A DNA stretch of 64,000 bases from Acetobacter orleanensis (GCF_001581005.1 NZ_LHZV01000067.1:1-64000); one strand, 5' to 3'. Positions 9,245 through 18,335 are shown, counted from the stretch's first letter. Notes: a model not told the origin generated them from the sequence alone. A program made the numbers and translations.

Positions 9245-9382
9245 GCTGGAGGCGAAACCTGACCGGACTTCATGCTTACTTGTCTCCTGCCACCCTGCGC
9301 ACGCACAACGCGAAACGTCATGGGCCAGAACACCGGCTGCCTACGGCAGCACACTGTTCCGCCCCCGCGCGTAGTGCCCGCC

Positions 9383-11281
9383 TTAAGAACGGGCTTTTAG
9401 CGCGCCAGATAATTTGACGGTTTCTTTGATGAAGGATGCAAGTGTTTTTGTTTCGGACTCAACACTTCCTGCGCTGGTTTTCAGGTGCAGGGCAGGGCGC
9501 ACAGGTGCTTCATACGGGCTATCAATGCCCGTAAATGCGCTGATTTTACCAGAGCGTGCGGCTGCATAGAGCCCTTTGGGGTCTCGTTGCTCGCAGGTTG
9601 CAAGGTCCGCATCCACAAAGACTTCCGCAAATTCTTCCCCCAGAATCTGGCGCGCCAGAGCGCGATCAGACTGGAGGGGGGAAATCAGCGCCACCAGCAC
9701 AACCTGCCCAGCATCCCGCAGAATACGGGCAACTTCCGCCGCGCGCCGGACATTTTCAGTCCGATCCGCCTCAGAGAAGCCAAGGTCCTTGCACAGGCCA
9801 GCACGCAGCGTGTCACCGTCCAGAACGGTCACATCCACACCCTCGGCAAAGAGGGCTGTTTCCGTGGTCCGGGCCAGTGTGCTTTTGCCCGAGCCGGAAA
9901 GACCCGTCAGCCAGAACACACCACCCCGATGCCCTCTGGCCCGTGCGCGGTCCTGCTCTGTTACAGTGCTGCCAGTCGGGTGAATGAGCTTATCACCCTC
10001 GGCAATGGCGGCGGGGCCAAGGAGAGGAGCTCCGCCAACAATCCGCTGTTGCCGGTCCACCAGCACGCCGCGCCCGTCTGCCGTGCCGGGTGCAAAGGCG
10101 TCAAACAGGATCGTTTCCGCAGCGGCAAGCGTGATTTCCGCAAAGCCTTCCGCCGGAACTTCTTCACCCGCATATTCCGTCAGGTCATCCAGATTAACCA
10201 CGGAGTTGATTGCAGCCACGGTGACGGCATGTTCCGCTGTTGCCAGACGCAGATGGAAACTTTCCCCCACACGCAATGGCTCCTGACGCAACCAGAACAG
10301 ACGGGTGCGAATACGGGACGCAGCAACCGGCGGCGTGTCCTGCTTGTGCAGAAGGTCGCCACGGTCTGGGATCACATCCGGCTCCAGCGTGACCGCAACA
10401 GACTGCCCAGCAGCGGCGGACACCTGCGGAGCCGTATGCCAGCTTGCAATCGAGGCGATTTTCGCAGGAGTCTTCTGTGTGCCGATAATCACCGTATCAC
10501 CAACACGCAGGCGGCCACGCTCAATGCGGCCTGCCACGTAGCGTTTATCCTCAAAGCGATAAACATCCTGCACGGGCAGACGTAACGGCAGATCAGCGCG
10601 GGAGGCAGGCAAGGGGACCTGCGCCAGTGCTTCCGTCAGGGTCGGGCCTTTATACCAAGGCATCTGATCAGACCGGCTGGCAATATTATCGCCATCCCGC
10701 GCGGAGGCGGGAATGGAAAGAGCGACCTCCAGATCAAGCTTTTTCAGAAGTTCGGCGACAGACTTTTCAGCCGCCTCAATCTTCGCCTGATCAAACGCCA
10801 GCAGATCAACCTTGTTCAGTAGAACAATGACATGCCGGATCCCGATCAGATGCAGGAGCATGGCGTGCCGGCGGGTCTGTTCCCGCGCACCTTCCGCGGC
10901 ATCCACCACCAGCACGGCGGCTTCCGCATCGGCGGCCCCTGTAATCATGTTCCGCAAAAACTGTCGGTGGCCGGGGGCATCCACAATCACAAATTCCCGC
11001 TTATCCAGCAGGAAGGGGATACGTGTGGAATCAACCGTTACACCCTGATCCCGCTCAATCTGGAGTGAGTCGAGCAGAAAGCTCCACTCCGTCTTCAGTC
11101 CACGCTTTTTGGAGGAGGCAATGATCTGGGCAACCTTGCCATCAGGCAGATTATCCGTGTCATGCAGCAGGCGGCCGATCAGGGTCGATTTGCCGTGGTC
11201 AACATGGCCGACAATAACAATCGGCGTCGCAGGTTCCTGATGCACAAAAGAAGTCAGGGACGAGGGGAGGGAGGCTGTCAT
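9383..11281 (-). CDS. cysNC: Bifunctional sulfate adenylyltransferase subunit 1 / APS kinase
   Basis: A 632-residue fusion. Residues about 15-430 are CysN, an EF-Tu-like GTPase that drives APS formation with CysD (G1 [21 protein letters not shown]). Residues about 450-632 are APS kinase CysC (Walker [20 protein letters not shown], the ISPLQSDR serine motif, [15 protein letters not shown]), which makes PAPS. All key APS-kinase motifs look intact. It follows cysD by 24 bases. The presence of a working kinase beside an APS-type reductase is discussed in the findings. Confidence 0.95.
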   Translation of the reverse strand: MTASLPSSLTSFVHQEPATPIVIVGHVDHGKSTLIGRLLHDTDNLPDGKVAQIIASSKKRGLKTEWSFLLDSLQIERDQGVTVDSTRIPFLLDKREFVIVDAPGHRQFLRNMITGAADAEAAVLVVDAAEGAREQTRRHAMLLHLIGIRHVIVLLNKVDLLAFDQAKIEAAEKSVAELLKKLDLEVALSIPASARDGDNIASRSDQMPWYKGPTLTEALAQVPLPASRADLPLRLPVQDVYRFEDKRYVAGRIERGRLRVGDTVIIGTQKTPAKIASIASWHTAPQVSAAAGQSVAVTLEPDVIPDRGDLLHKQDTPPVAASRIRTRLFWLRQEPLRVGESFHLRLATAEHAVTVAAINSVVNLDDLTEYAGEEVPAEGFAEITLAAAETILFDAFAPGTADGRGVLVDRQQRIVGGAPLLGPAAIAEGDKLIHPTGSTVTEQDRARARGHRGGVFWLTGLSGSGKSTLARTTETALFAEGVDVTVLDGDTLRAGLCKDLGFSEADRTENVRRAAEVARILRDAGQVVLVALISPLQSDRALARQILGEEFAEVFVDADLATCEQRDPKGLYAAARSGKISAFTGIDSPYEAPVRPALHLKTSAGSVESETKTLASFIKETVKLSGALKARS

Positions 11282-11305
11282 GTGTCTGTTCCTGTCCGCT
11301 AAGGC

Positions 11306-12100
11306 TCAGAGATAGCCGGCGACGCGCAGCCGCTCGAAGGCATCTTCGGATTCATGATCCATGGCCCGGCCGGAGCGTTCTGACGTTCGGGTGGTTTCCA
11401 GTTCGGCAATCACTTCGGCCAGTGTGCTGGCGTTGCTCTCTACCGGGCTGGTAATGTCCTGATCCCCAAGAGAGCGGTAACGCTTGCCGTTTTTTGCAAA
11501 ATACAGGTCCACGAGTGGAATGCCCTCGCGCTCAATGTAGCGCCAGATATCAATCTCCCGCCAAGACAGCAGCGGATGCACGCGGATATGCATGCCCTCT
11601 TCATGCGGGGTGGCATACTGATCCCAGAATTCTGGTGGCTGGTTGCGGATGTCCCATTTATGGCTGGCCCCACGTGGGCTGAAGACGCGCTCCTTCGCAC
11701 GGGTACCCTGTTCATCACGCCGGATGCCCGCAATCACGCCCTGTAGTTTATGCGTCTCAATCATCGCTGCCAGACCGGCCGTCTTGCGGGCGGCTGAGCG
11801 GGCGGCAGGCGGTAGGGACGGGTCCATTTCCTCAACCGGCGGACAGGTGCCCAGCAGCAGGTCCAGTTCCCACTTTTTGGAATATTCATCCCGAAATGCG
11901 TACATTTCCGGGAATTTCTTGCCGGTATCGACATGCATGACAGGGAAGGGAACACGGCCCAGAAAAGCCTTTTTGGCCAGCCAGACCATGACGTTGGAAT
12001 CTTTACCCAGAGACCACAGCATGGCGAGGGGCTTAAGCTTGCGATAGGCTTCCCGGAGGATAAAGACACTCTGTGCTTCAAGCTGATCAAGATGGTCCAT
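11306..12100 (-). CDS. cysD: Sulfate adenylyltransferase subunit 2
   Basis: Catalytic ATP-sulfurylase subunit, forming APS from sulfate and ATP together with CysN. The PP-loop SLGKDS is near residue 32, and GVIAGIRRDEQGTRAKER and SLGDQDITSP are family motifs. The open frame extends to 12199, but the ATG at 12100 (MDHLDQLEAQSVFILREAYR) matches the usual CysD N-terminus, giving 264 residues. It starts 50 bases after cysH. Rhizobial NodP and CysD proteins have this compact form. Confidence 0.93.
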   Translation of the reverse strand: MDHLDQLEAQSVFILREAYRKLKPLAMLWSLGKDSNVMVWLAKKAFLGRVPFPVMHVDTGKKFPEMYAFRDEYSKKWELDLLLGTCPPVEEMDPSLPPAARSAARKTAGLAAMIETHKLQGVIAGIRRDEQGTRAKERVFSPRGASHKWDIRNQPPEFWDQYATPHEEGMHIRVHPLLSWREIDIWRYIEREGIPLVDLYFAKNGKRYRSLGDQDITSPVESNASTLAEVIAELETTRTSERSGRAMDHESEDAFERLRVAGYL

Positions 12101-12150
12101 GTGTCTGCTCAAACCTGTTCTGAGAAAAAGAATTAAGAAGTCCTGATCTG

Positions 12151-12837
12151 TCAGGAAGCCGTGTGAATGCCGCACTCTGTCTTGGCCAACCCCGCCCATC
12201 GCCCAGAACGTGGGTCAGCAGATTGGCCAGCAGGGCGCGTGCAGGGGGCACACCCGATAGAGAGGTACCCCTCCGCGACCAGCGGGTGAGCAGGCAAGCC
12301 GCGACGCGCCATTTCTTGCGCGATGTCCTCGGCGGTCCAGAGTGCCAGAGGGTTGAGGCGGATCTGCCCGTCCGGCATTTCTTCCACCACAGGCAACGCC
12401 GCGCGCGTGGAGGCTTGGGAACGCTTACGTCCGGTCACAAGAGCCTCATACGGCAAGGTCGCAAGGGCCAGTGGCTCGACCTTACGCAAACGGCAGCAGG
12501 CATCCGGGTCAAACGCCCAGAGTTCACCCGTAGGGTCGCGCTCCTGCACCTCTAGCGCCGCTGGATGAATATCAATGACAGCTTTCAGCCCCAAAAAGCG
12601 CGCCAGTTCCGCCCGATAGGCCAGAGTCTGCGGGAAATGTTTGCCAGTTTGCAGGAAAAGAACCGGTATCTCTGGGTCAGCTTCAGCCACAATCGCCAGC
12701 AAAAGAGCGGATTCCGCCCCAAAAGACGACAGAACAGCCATCTTCTTTCCAAGCTGGGCTGATGCTGCGCTGAGAAGCCTGACAGGGTCCTGAGACTGTG
12801 AACGCAAGGCTGTCAGAACAGACGGGACGGCTGACAT
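12151..12837 (-). CDS. cysH: Adenylylsulfate-type (Fe-S) phosphosulfate reductase CysH
   Basis: Reduces activated sulfate (APS and/or PAPS) to sulfite with thioredoxin. The 228-residue protein contains SSFGAESALLLA, the motif CCRLRKVEPL, CAPCTRP, and the catalytic C-terminal ECGIH. The CC plus CXXC set is the [4Fe-4S] ligand pattern of APS reductases and is absent from E. coli-type PAPS reductase. The ATG at 12837 is chosen over an in-frame TTG at 12852. It is the first gene of the sulfate activation and uptake operon. Confidence 0.9.
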   Translation of the reverse strand: MSAVPSVLTALRSQSQDPVRLLSAASAQLGKKMAVLSSFGAESALLLAIVAEADPEIPVLFLQTGKHFPQTLAYRAELARFLGLKAVIDIHPAALEVQERDPTGELWAFDPDACCRLRKVEPLALATLPYEALVTGRKRSQASTRAALPVVEEMPDGQIRLNPLALWTAEDIAQEMARRGLPAHPLVAEGYLSIGCAPCTRPAGQSADPRSGRWAGLAKTECGIHTAS

Positions 12838-12878
12838 TGAGAATTTCACCAATATGTTCGTTATATGCTGTTAAGCCA

Positions 12879-12901
12879 ACTATTGCACGAAAATTTTTGC
12901 G
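12879..12901 (-). promoter_or_regulatory. Candidate cys operator and -10 box before cysH
   Basis: CACGAAAATTTTTGCG at 12886-12901 repeats the word found before the cysI operon (13 of 16 bases). On the transcribed strand it is followed after one base by AATAGT, at the same spacing as TATATT in the cysI copy, and lies about 50 bases upstream of the cysH ATG. A second CACGATCTTGTG palindrome-like stretch lies near 12950. A shared sulfur regulator is inferred, not shown. Confidence 0.48.
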
Positions 12902-13615
12902 CAATCAAGAGAATTCTACACGAGTTTTTTGGTGTTTTATATGGAACATTTCACGATCTTGTGTGATATTTTTAACTGACGCACAAATGAGCACGGCAAA
13001 GCGACGCTCCGGCTTCCCCCTCTCTCCATGCAAAAGGCAGAGATTTTCGGCGTGACAAGCCGCAAAAAAGAGGAAAAAACGGCGAGAGCAGAGAAAATGC
13101 TGTAGAGAGGCACAGAGCGTCAGCCAGTGTTTGCGAGACTAAGCATCACAAAAAATGCTTCAGTGCGTTCTACGGGCATCTGAGAGCTTTTCCCCGCATA
13201 TCTGGCGTGACGTCATTGAGAAAAAACCATTCTGGAACACTCAACGGCCAATGGAAGCCTTGCTAAGCGCTGGAACCCGTAGCAGGCGCAAACGCTTCTG
13301 CATGCATGGTCCACTTGGTCGAGACGATGACGCCAAGCGTGGCCCATCACCGAACACAGCCCCGTAGATATGTTTGGTTGGCATAATATATCTTATGCGA
13401 TTTATATCTGCGAGGATGATGCATGTGAGAGGTACTACGTTATCCAATCCCCTCGACATGCCCATAATCAGGCCGCGTATGACTCCGCACCAGAAACCAC
13501 ACCCGCATGCAGTTTCCGGTGCGTCTACACTGCCGTTACGCATAGACCGTTAGCCACAGAGGCTCGCATCTCACTGCGACCCCATCAGAGCCCTACCAAC
13601 GGTCCTGAAGAGTAT
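12902..13615. other. Gene-poor 714-base intergenic stretch
   Basis: I find no convincing protein gene here. The first 60 bases are AT-rich promoter-like DNA for cysH, followed by a purine-rich tract (about 13050-13120). Further on are small hairpins, including CGCACC-A-GAAAC pairing with GTTTC-C-GGTGCG at 13486-13523 and an AT-rich GCATAA/TTATGC hairpin near 13380. The short open frames on either strand have neither ribosome sites nor recognisable families. A small RNA or decayed gene remains possible. Confidence 0.5.
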
Positions 13616-13897
13616 TTATTTTGTCGGGCTCGGATTATCCCGGCGGAACAGTGCCCATTCATCCATCACAGTGCCATCAGGCAAGTGGCAATAGCCCACC
13701 TGCCCTTTAGCGGCATCCTGCTGCATGCTCAGCGTGCCGCCTTTTTTGACGCAGTAGAGCGCTGCCGGATTGGGAATGCGCAGCGGCCGGACACTGTTGC
13801 GGCTCTGATCCTGCGAGGAATGCTCACACCCGGCCAGCATACCAAGGGCGCAGACGGCCAAAGCGGCTTGTGTCAGACGTGAAAACGTAAAGGCCAT
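13616..13897 (-). CDS. DUF333 small lipoprotein
   Basis: A 93-residue predicted outer-membrane or periplasmic lipoprotein. The signal peptide ends in a lipobox (LAGC, Cys at about residue 24). The mature part is a single DUF333 domain, recognisable from NPAALYCVKKGGTL and GQVGYCHLPDGTVMDEWALF, with two conserved cysteines likely forming a disulfide. These proteins are often annotated as putative haemolysins, but no function is established. It stands alone, 113 bases downstream of the LysR gene end. Confidence 0.85.
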   Translation of the reverse strand: MAFTFSRLTQAALAVCALGMLAGCEHSSQDQSRNSVRPLRIPNPAALYCVKKGGTLSMQQDAAKGQVGYCHLPDGTVMDEWALFRRDNPSPTK

Positions 13898-14010
13898 AAT
13901 CCCGGATCCCCTTTTAAGTATTTGACGCTACTCTCCTGTATGAAAGCGAATTTGTCACGCTTCACGCCGGTATCGGAAGATTTTTCGGGTAGTTTTATGC
14001 TGTTTTTCTC

Positions 14011-14937
14011 TTATCTGCCGTCATGCAGACACGGCTCCAGCAGCGCGCACAGCCAGTCCGCAAAAACCTGCAAACGGTGAGAGAAATAGCGGCGATGCTG
14101 GTAGAGCAACGTCATGGGCATTGGCTCCGCCCGCCAGTTTGGGAGAACCTCTATCAGTTCCCCTGCCTTCAAATGCTGCTGAACATCATAAGCAGGAACT
14201 TGAATCAGCCCCAGCCCGGCAAGGCAGCAGGCTATAAGGGCTTCAGCACTATTTACTGTTACGCGACCACCCATCGTGCAGGTGTGCAACTGCCCGCCTT
14301 CCACCCACTCCCAGTCTTCCATTCGGCCTGTAAACGCGGAGGCGTAGCGAACAGCCAGATGGTTCGGTAGGTCCGCAGGCGTGCTTGGCAGGCCGTAATG
14401 GGCCACATAGGCAGGACTAGCGACATTGATTAACGCCAATTCCCCAACCTTGCGGCCAATCAGGCCGGAATCCTGCAACGGGCCGATGCGCAGCACGCAA
14501 TCAATACCGTCTTCCGCCAGATTTACCGGCCTGTCCGTCACGCCCAGTTCAATATCAATTTCCGGGTAACGGTGCAGGAATTCTGGCAGGGCTGGCGCGA
14601 CAATCAGCCGCCCGATGCGCCCCGGCATATCTACACGCAAAATGCCTCGTGGAGCGGCTTTGTCCCGCCTGAACAGGCTTTCGGCTTCTTCTACGTCCGC
14701 CACCAGCCGCAGGCAGACATCGTAAAAAGCCCGTCCATCCGCTGTGGTTGAGACAATACGGGTGGTCCGGGAGAGCAGGCGCGCCCCTACTCGGCTTTCC
14801 AGCGCCTGAATGGCCGTGGAAACAGAGGAGCGCGGCATATTCAACGTGTCTGCCGCCCGCGAAAAACTGCCGGTTTCAACAACACGCAGAAAAATGCGGA
14901 AAAGATCTATCCGGTCCAAAGCCCCCTCAGAGAACAT
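14011..14937 (-). CDS. LysR-family transcriptional regulator
   Basis: A 308-residue DNA-binding regulator. The winged helix-turn-helix is N-terminal (RIDLFRIFLRVVETGSFSRA, then RSSVSTAIQALE), and the rest is the periplasmic-binding-protein-like effector domain. It is divergent from the SDR gene at 15067 with 129 bases between, the usual LysR arrangement for controlling a neighbour. The effector is unknown. ACACGACAAGTGT at 14955-14967, a symmetric ACAC/GTGT word, is a possible binding site. Confidence 0.9.
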   Translation of the reverse strand: MFSEGALDRIDLFRIFLRVVETGSFSRAADTLNMPRSSVSTAIQALESRVGARLLSRTTRIVSTTADGRAFYDVCLRLVADVEEAESLFRRDKAAPRGILRVDMPGRIGRLIVAPALPEFLHRYPEIDIELGVTDRPVNLAEDGIDCVLRIGPLQDSGLIGRKVGELALINVASPAYVAHYGLPSTPADLPNHLAVRYASAFTGRMEDWEWVEGGQLHTCTMGGRVTVNSAEALIACCLAGLGLIQVPAYDVQQHLKAGELIEVLPNWRAEPMPMTLLYQHRRYFSHRLQVFADWLCALLEPCLHDGR

Positions 14938-15066
14938 GCCCTATTGTTCGTATTACACGACAAGTGTTATCTGAAAATACTTATTTATTGAGAAAATTGA
15001 GATGATACTGTCTGCCCTATGAAAGTCCGCACCCTGCGGTGTCTTTCATGGAAAGGACAACCGGAT

Positions 15067-15840
15067 ATGGCAGACCATACTCTCAAAGGAAAAACAGCCC
15101 TGATTACGGGCGGCGCCAAAAACCTTGGCGGACTGATTGCGCGTGACTTAGCCGCACATGGCGTGAAGGCCATTGCCATTCACTATAATAGTGACGCCAG
15201 CCGTGCGGACGCCGAGAAAACTCTGGCAGACCTGAAAGCCGCCGGTGTGCAGGCCATTGCCCTACAGGCAGACCTGACAACTGCTGCCGCCAATAGCAAA
15301 CTGTTTGCAGATACCATTGCCGCTCTTGGCAAGCCGGATATTGCCATCAACACCGTTGGTAAAGTGCTGAAAAAGCCGATTGCGGAAACATCTGAAGCTG
15401 AGTTTGATGAGATGTTCGCCATCAACTCCAAGGCCGCCTATTTCTTCATCAAGGAAGCCGGGCTGCACCTGAATGACAACGGCAAAATTGTAACGCTCGT
15501 CACCTCTCTGCTGGGTGCTTACACGCCGTTTTACTCAACCTACGCGGGCGCCAAAGCCCCGGTTGAACATTTCACGCGCGCAGCATCCAAGGAATTTGGC
15601 GCGCGCGGTATTTCCGTCAACGCTATCGGCCCGGGACCAATGGACACGCCGTTTTTCTATGGTCAGGAAGCGCCCGATGCCGTGGCCTATCATAAATCCG
15701 CGGCCGCCCTGTCCGCCTTCAGCAAGACTGGCCTGACGGATATTGAGGATATTGCGCCGTTTGTCCGCTTCCTCGTCTCGGAAGGCTGGTGGATGACGGG
15801 CCAGACCATTCTGGTCAATGGCGGTTACACTACAAAATAA
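15067..15840 (+). CDS. Short-chain dehydrogenase/reductase
   Basis: A 257-residue NAD(P)-dependent oxidoreductase. It has a nucleotide-binding glycine motif (TGGAKNLGG, residue about 14), a catalytic serine in VTSLLG, and the YXXXK motif as YAGAK. The ATG at 15067 is chosen because AAAGGAC precedes it and MADHTLKGKTALITGG is the usual SDR start; the open frame runs upstream to 15019. The substrate is unknown. Its divergent LysR neighbour is the likely regulator. Confidence 0.9.
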   Translation: MADHTLKGKTALITGGAKNLGGLIARDLAAHGVKAIAIHYNSDASRADAEKTLADLKAAGVQAIALQADLTTAAANSKLFADTIAALGKPDIAINTVGKVLKKPIAETSEAEFDEMFAINSKAAYFFIKEAGLHLNDNGKIVTLVTSLLGAYTPFYSTYAGAKAPVEHFTRAASKEFGARGISVNAIGPGPMDTPFFYGQEAPDAVAYHKSAAALSAFSKTGLTDIEDIAPFVRFLVSEGWWMTGQTILVNGGYTTK

Positions 15841-15851
15841 GCCGGTTTTTC

Positions 15852-15883
15852 GGGAGGGAGCCCTGTGCGCAAGGCTCTCTCCC
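15852..15883 (+). terminator. Hairpin terminator after the SDR gene
   Basis: GGGAGGGAGCC at 15852-15862 pairs with GGCTCTCTCCC at 15873-15883, an 11-bp stem with one G-T pair and a 10-base loop, twelve bases after the stop codon. There is no following T-run, so termination strength is uncertain. Confidence 0.5.
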
Positions 15884-15943
15884 AGAGACCTCGCCAATAA
15901 ACTGTTGTGTTTTCATGTCGATTATTTATGAGAAGATTTAGAA

Positions 15944-16027
15944 GCATCAAGAGTCAGGCCGACGCCTGACACCAACCTGCCTCCGTGCAAGGTGGTGCCT
16001 TCCCTGTCTGACAGTGTGAAGGGATGT
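15944..16027 (+). ncRNA. Structured four-way-junction leader before threonine aldolase (SAM-I-clan-like candidate)
   Basis: Hand folding gives four helices around one junction. P1 is GCATC 15944-15948 with GATGT 16023-16027. P2 is GTCAGGC 15953-15959 with GCCTGAC 15964-15970. P3 is ACCAACCTGC 15971-15980 with GCAAGGTGGT 15987-15996. P4 is CCTTC 15998-16002 with GAAGG 16018-16022. The junction AAGA after P1, the CAACCTGC...GCAAGGTG arm and the short P4 resemble SAM-I/SAM-IV riboswitches, but P2 lacks the kink-turn and pseudoknot loop. It ends 86 bases before the ltaE ATG. The ligand class is unproven. Confidence 0.35.
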
Positions 16028-16113
16028 GGCCAGAAGACCGGCAATATACGGACCCATGCCACGCGCGTCGTCGCTTTGTCTTTTGGTCTCGCACCGTTTT
16101 GAAGAGATCAAAC

Positions 16114-17154
16114 ATGACACAGATCACCCAACAGTTTGCCAGCGATAACTATGCCGGAATCTGCCCTGAGGCCCTTGCCGCCATGCAGGAAGCCAATCAG
16201 GGCTACGTGCCCGCTTACGGCGAAGATATCTGGACAACCCGCGCGGCTGATACTTTCCGGACGCTGTTTGAAAAAGACTGCGATGTCTTTTTCGCCTTCA
16301 ACGGCACAGCCGCCAATGCGCTTGCCCTCGCCTCGCTCTGCCAGTCCTACAATAGTGTGATCTGCTCTGCGCAGGCGCATGTGGAAACAGATGAATGCGG
16401 CGCACCGGAATTTTTCTCTAACGGTTCCAAACTGCTAACTGTCCCGACACAAGGCGGCAAGTTGACGCCGGATGCCATTCGCGCACTGGCCACCGGCCGC
16501 ACTGATATTCACTTCCCCAAGCCGCGCGCCGTGACCATCACCCAGCCCACGGAAACGGGGCAGATTTATACACTGGCGGAAATTCAGGCCATTTCTGCTG
16601 TCTGCCGAGAGCTTGGCCTCCATTTACACATGGACGGCGCGCGCTTCGCCAATGCCTGCGCCGCGCTTGGCTGCTCCCCTGCTGACATGACATGGAAATC
16701 CGGCGTAGATGTGCTGTGTTTTGGGGGCACCAAAAACGGCATGGCGGTGGGGGAAGCCATCCTGTTTTTTGACCGCACTCTGGCGGAAGGCTTCGACTAC
16801 CGCTGCAAGCAGGCCGGACAACTAGCCTCTAAAATGCGGTTTCTGGCGGCCCCTTGGATTGGTGTGCTGGAAAGCGGTGCATGGCTACGGAACGGACAAG
16901 CGGCCAATGCCGCCGCAGCGCATCTGGCGCAACAGATTACGGCTCTTGAAGGGCTGGAATTGATGTTTCCTGTGGAAGCCAACGCCGTTTTCCTGAAAGC
17001 CCCTCCAGCTCTGCTGGATGGCCTGCGCGAAAAAGGCTGGCGCTTCTACACATTTATCGGCGGTGGGGCGCGCTTCATGTTCGCGTGGGATGCGGATCTG
17101 GCACAGGTCGATACGCTGGCGAGTGACATTAAAACCCTGCACGCTGCCCTATAG
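16114..17154 (+). CDS. ltaE: Low-specificity L-threonine aldolase
   Basis: PLP enzyme that cleaves threonine or allo-threonine to glycine and acetaldehyde. The 346-residue protein has the family start QQFASDNYAGICPEAL, the HMDGARFANA motif around the PLP pocket, and the Schiff-base lysine in CFGGTKNGMAVGEAI. The frame is open from 16024, but the ATG at 16114 gives the normal N-terminus. It follows a structured leader and is separated from bioB by a hairpin, so it is probably transcribed alone. Confidence 0.93.
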   Translation: MTQITQQFASDNYAGICPEALAAMQEANQGYVPAYGEDIWTTRAADTFRTLFEKDCDVFFAFNGTAANALALASLCQSYNSVICSAQAHVETDECGAPEFFSNGSKLLTVPTQGGKLTPDAIRALATGRTDIHFPKPRAVTITQPTETGQIYTLAEIQAISAVCRELGLHLHMDGARFANACAALGCSPADMTWKSGVDVLCFGGTKNGMAVGEAILFFDRTLAEGFDYRCKQAGQLASKMRFLAAPWIGVLESGAWLRNGQAANAAAAHLAQQITALEGLELMFPVEANAVFLKAPPALLDGLREKGWRFYTFIGGGARFMFAWDADLAQVDTLASDIKTLHAAL

Positions 17155-17198
17155 CCGCAAAAGGACTCCTGCTTGGTCCGGGCTAGACGACGAGGTCG

Positions 17199-17228
17199 GG
17201 CCAGCCCTCCTTTTTCGCAAGGCTGGCC
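17199..17228 (+). terminator. Hairpin between ltaE and bioB
   Basis: GGCCAGCC at 17199-17206 pairs perfectly with GGCTGGCC at 17221-17228 around a 14-base loop containing five Ts, about 45 bases after the ltaE stop. No T-run follows. It is likely the ltaE transcript end. Confidence 0.45.
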
Positions 17229-17288
17229 TTGCTGATGCAAAGCGGATATGTTCAGTCCACTTTCCACATAAAATCTGGTTCTTTGCGC

Positions 17289-18290
17289 ATGCCTGACGGT
17301 TCTTCTCCTGTAACGCGTTCTTCCTCAGTCTCCCTGCCGGAAATCCGTCATGACTGGACGGTGCCGGAAATTCAGGCTCTGCTGGACCTTCCGTTTCCAG
17401 AACTGATGTTCCGTGCGCAGGCCACGCACCGGGCGCAATTTGACCCGACGGATATGCAGATTTCCACCCTGCTTTCCATCAAGACCGGCGGCTGCCCGGA
17501 AGACTGCGCCTATTGCCCGCAAAGCGCCCTGCACGAAAAAAGTGTCAAGGCCGAGCGGCTGATGGCTGTGGACGCCGTGCTGACGGAAGCCCGCAAGGCG
17601 AAAGACGCTGGCGCGAGCCGCTTCTGCATGGGGGCCGCATGGCGTTCCCCCAAGGACCATGATCTGGAAACCGTCTGCGCCATGATTGAGGGCGTAAAGG
17701 GGCTGGGCTTAGAAACCTGCGTGACGCTGGGCATGCTCGATGCCGGACAAGCTGGCAAACTGCGTGACGCCGGGCTGGACTATTACAACCATAATCTGGA
17801 TACCTCGCCGGAATATTACGGTGACATCATCACCACCCGCACCTATCAGGACCGGCTGGATACGCTGTCCAATGTGCGGGATGCGGGCATCAATGTCTGC
17901 TGCGGCGGTATTGTCGGCATGGGGGAAAATGAAACAGATCGCGCCGGGCTGATTGCCGCCCTCGCCACCCTGCCAACACACCCGGAAAGCGTGCCGATCA
18001 ACCTGCTGGTTCGCGTAAAGGGCACCCCATTAGGCGAGTCTGAAGAAGTGGATCCGCTGGATTTTGTTCGCATGATTGCCGCTGCCCGCATCACCATGCC
18101 CAAAAGCCGCGTGCGTCTGGCCGCAGGCCGTGAGGATATGAGTGATGAAACACAGGTTTTGTGTTTTCTCGCGGGTGCCAATTCCATTTTCTATGGCGAA
18201 CGCCTGCTGACCACGCCAAACCCACAGGCTTCGCGTGACCGCAAGCTGCTCGACAAGCTGGGTATGCATACAACCGGCATTTCCGTCTAA
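17289..18290 (+). CDS. bioB: Biotin synthase BioB
   Basis: Radical-SAM enzyme that inserts sulfur into dethiobiotin. The radical-SAM cluster motif is [13 protein letters not shown] (CX3CX2C). [25 protein letters not shown] and [14 protein letters not shown] are BioB signatures; the last includes the arginine that binds the [2Fe-2S] cluster. The protein is 333 residues from the ATG at 17289. Upstream in-frame ATG/TTG codons to 17229 would only add an unconserved extension, and no clear ribosome site decides the matter. Other bio genes are not nearby. Confidence 0.93.
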   Translation: MPDGSSPVTRSSSVSLPEIRHDWTVPEIQALLDLPFPELMFRAQATHRAQFDPTDMQISTLLSIKTGGCPEDCAYCPQSALHEKSVKAERLMAVDAVLTEARKAKDAGASRFCMGAAWRSPKDHDLETVCAMIEGVKGLGLETCVTLGMLDAGQAGKLRDAGLDYYNHNLDTSPEYYGDIITTRTYQDRLDTLSNVRDAGINVCCGGIVGMGENETDRAGLIAALATLPTHPESVPINLLVRVKGTPLGESEEVDPLDFVRMIAAARITMPKSRVRLAAGREDMSDETQVLCFLAGANSIFYGERLLTTPNPQASRDRKLLDKLGMHTTGISV

Positions 18291-18335
18291 AATGTTTCTT
18301 GCATTCCGCTCCTGATCTGCGTCAGGTGCTATCGC

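Noticed and set aside
9485-10585. A 366-codon plus-strand open frame
   Set aside because: It is the shadow of cysNC, whose GTPase and kinase motifs are intact on the other strand.
13370-13882. A 170-codon plus-strand open frame over the DUF333 lipoprotein
   Set aside because: The minus strand encodes a lipoprotein with signal, lipobox and DUF333 motifs; the plus frame has no ribosome site or domain.
15841-16045. A full cobalamin riboswitch spanning the SDR-ltaE gap
   Set aside because: GCCGGT at the start and GACCGGC at the end could pair, and the latter resembles a B12 box, but the conserved core elements between them are missing and the first 45 bases form a simple terminator hairpin.
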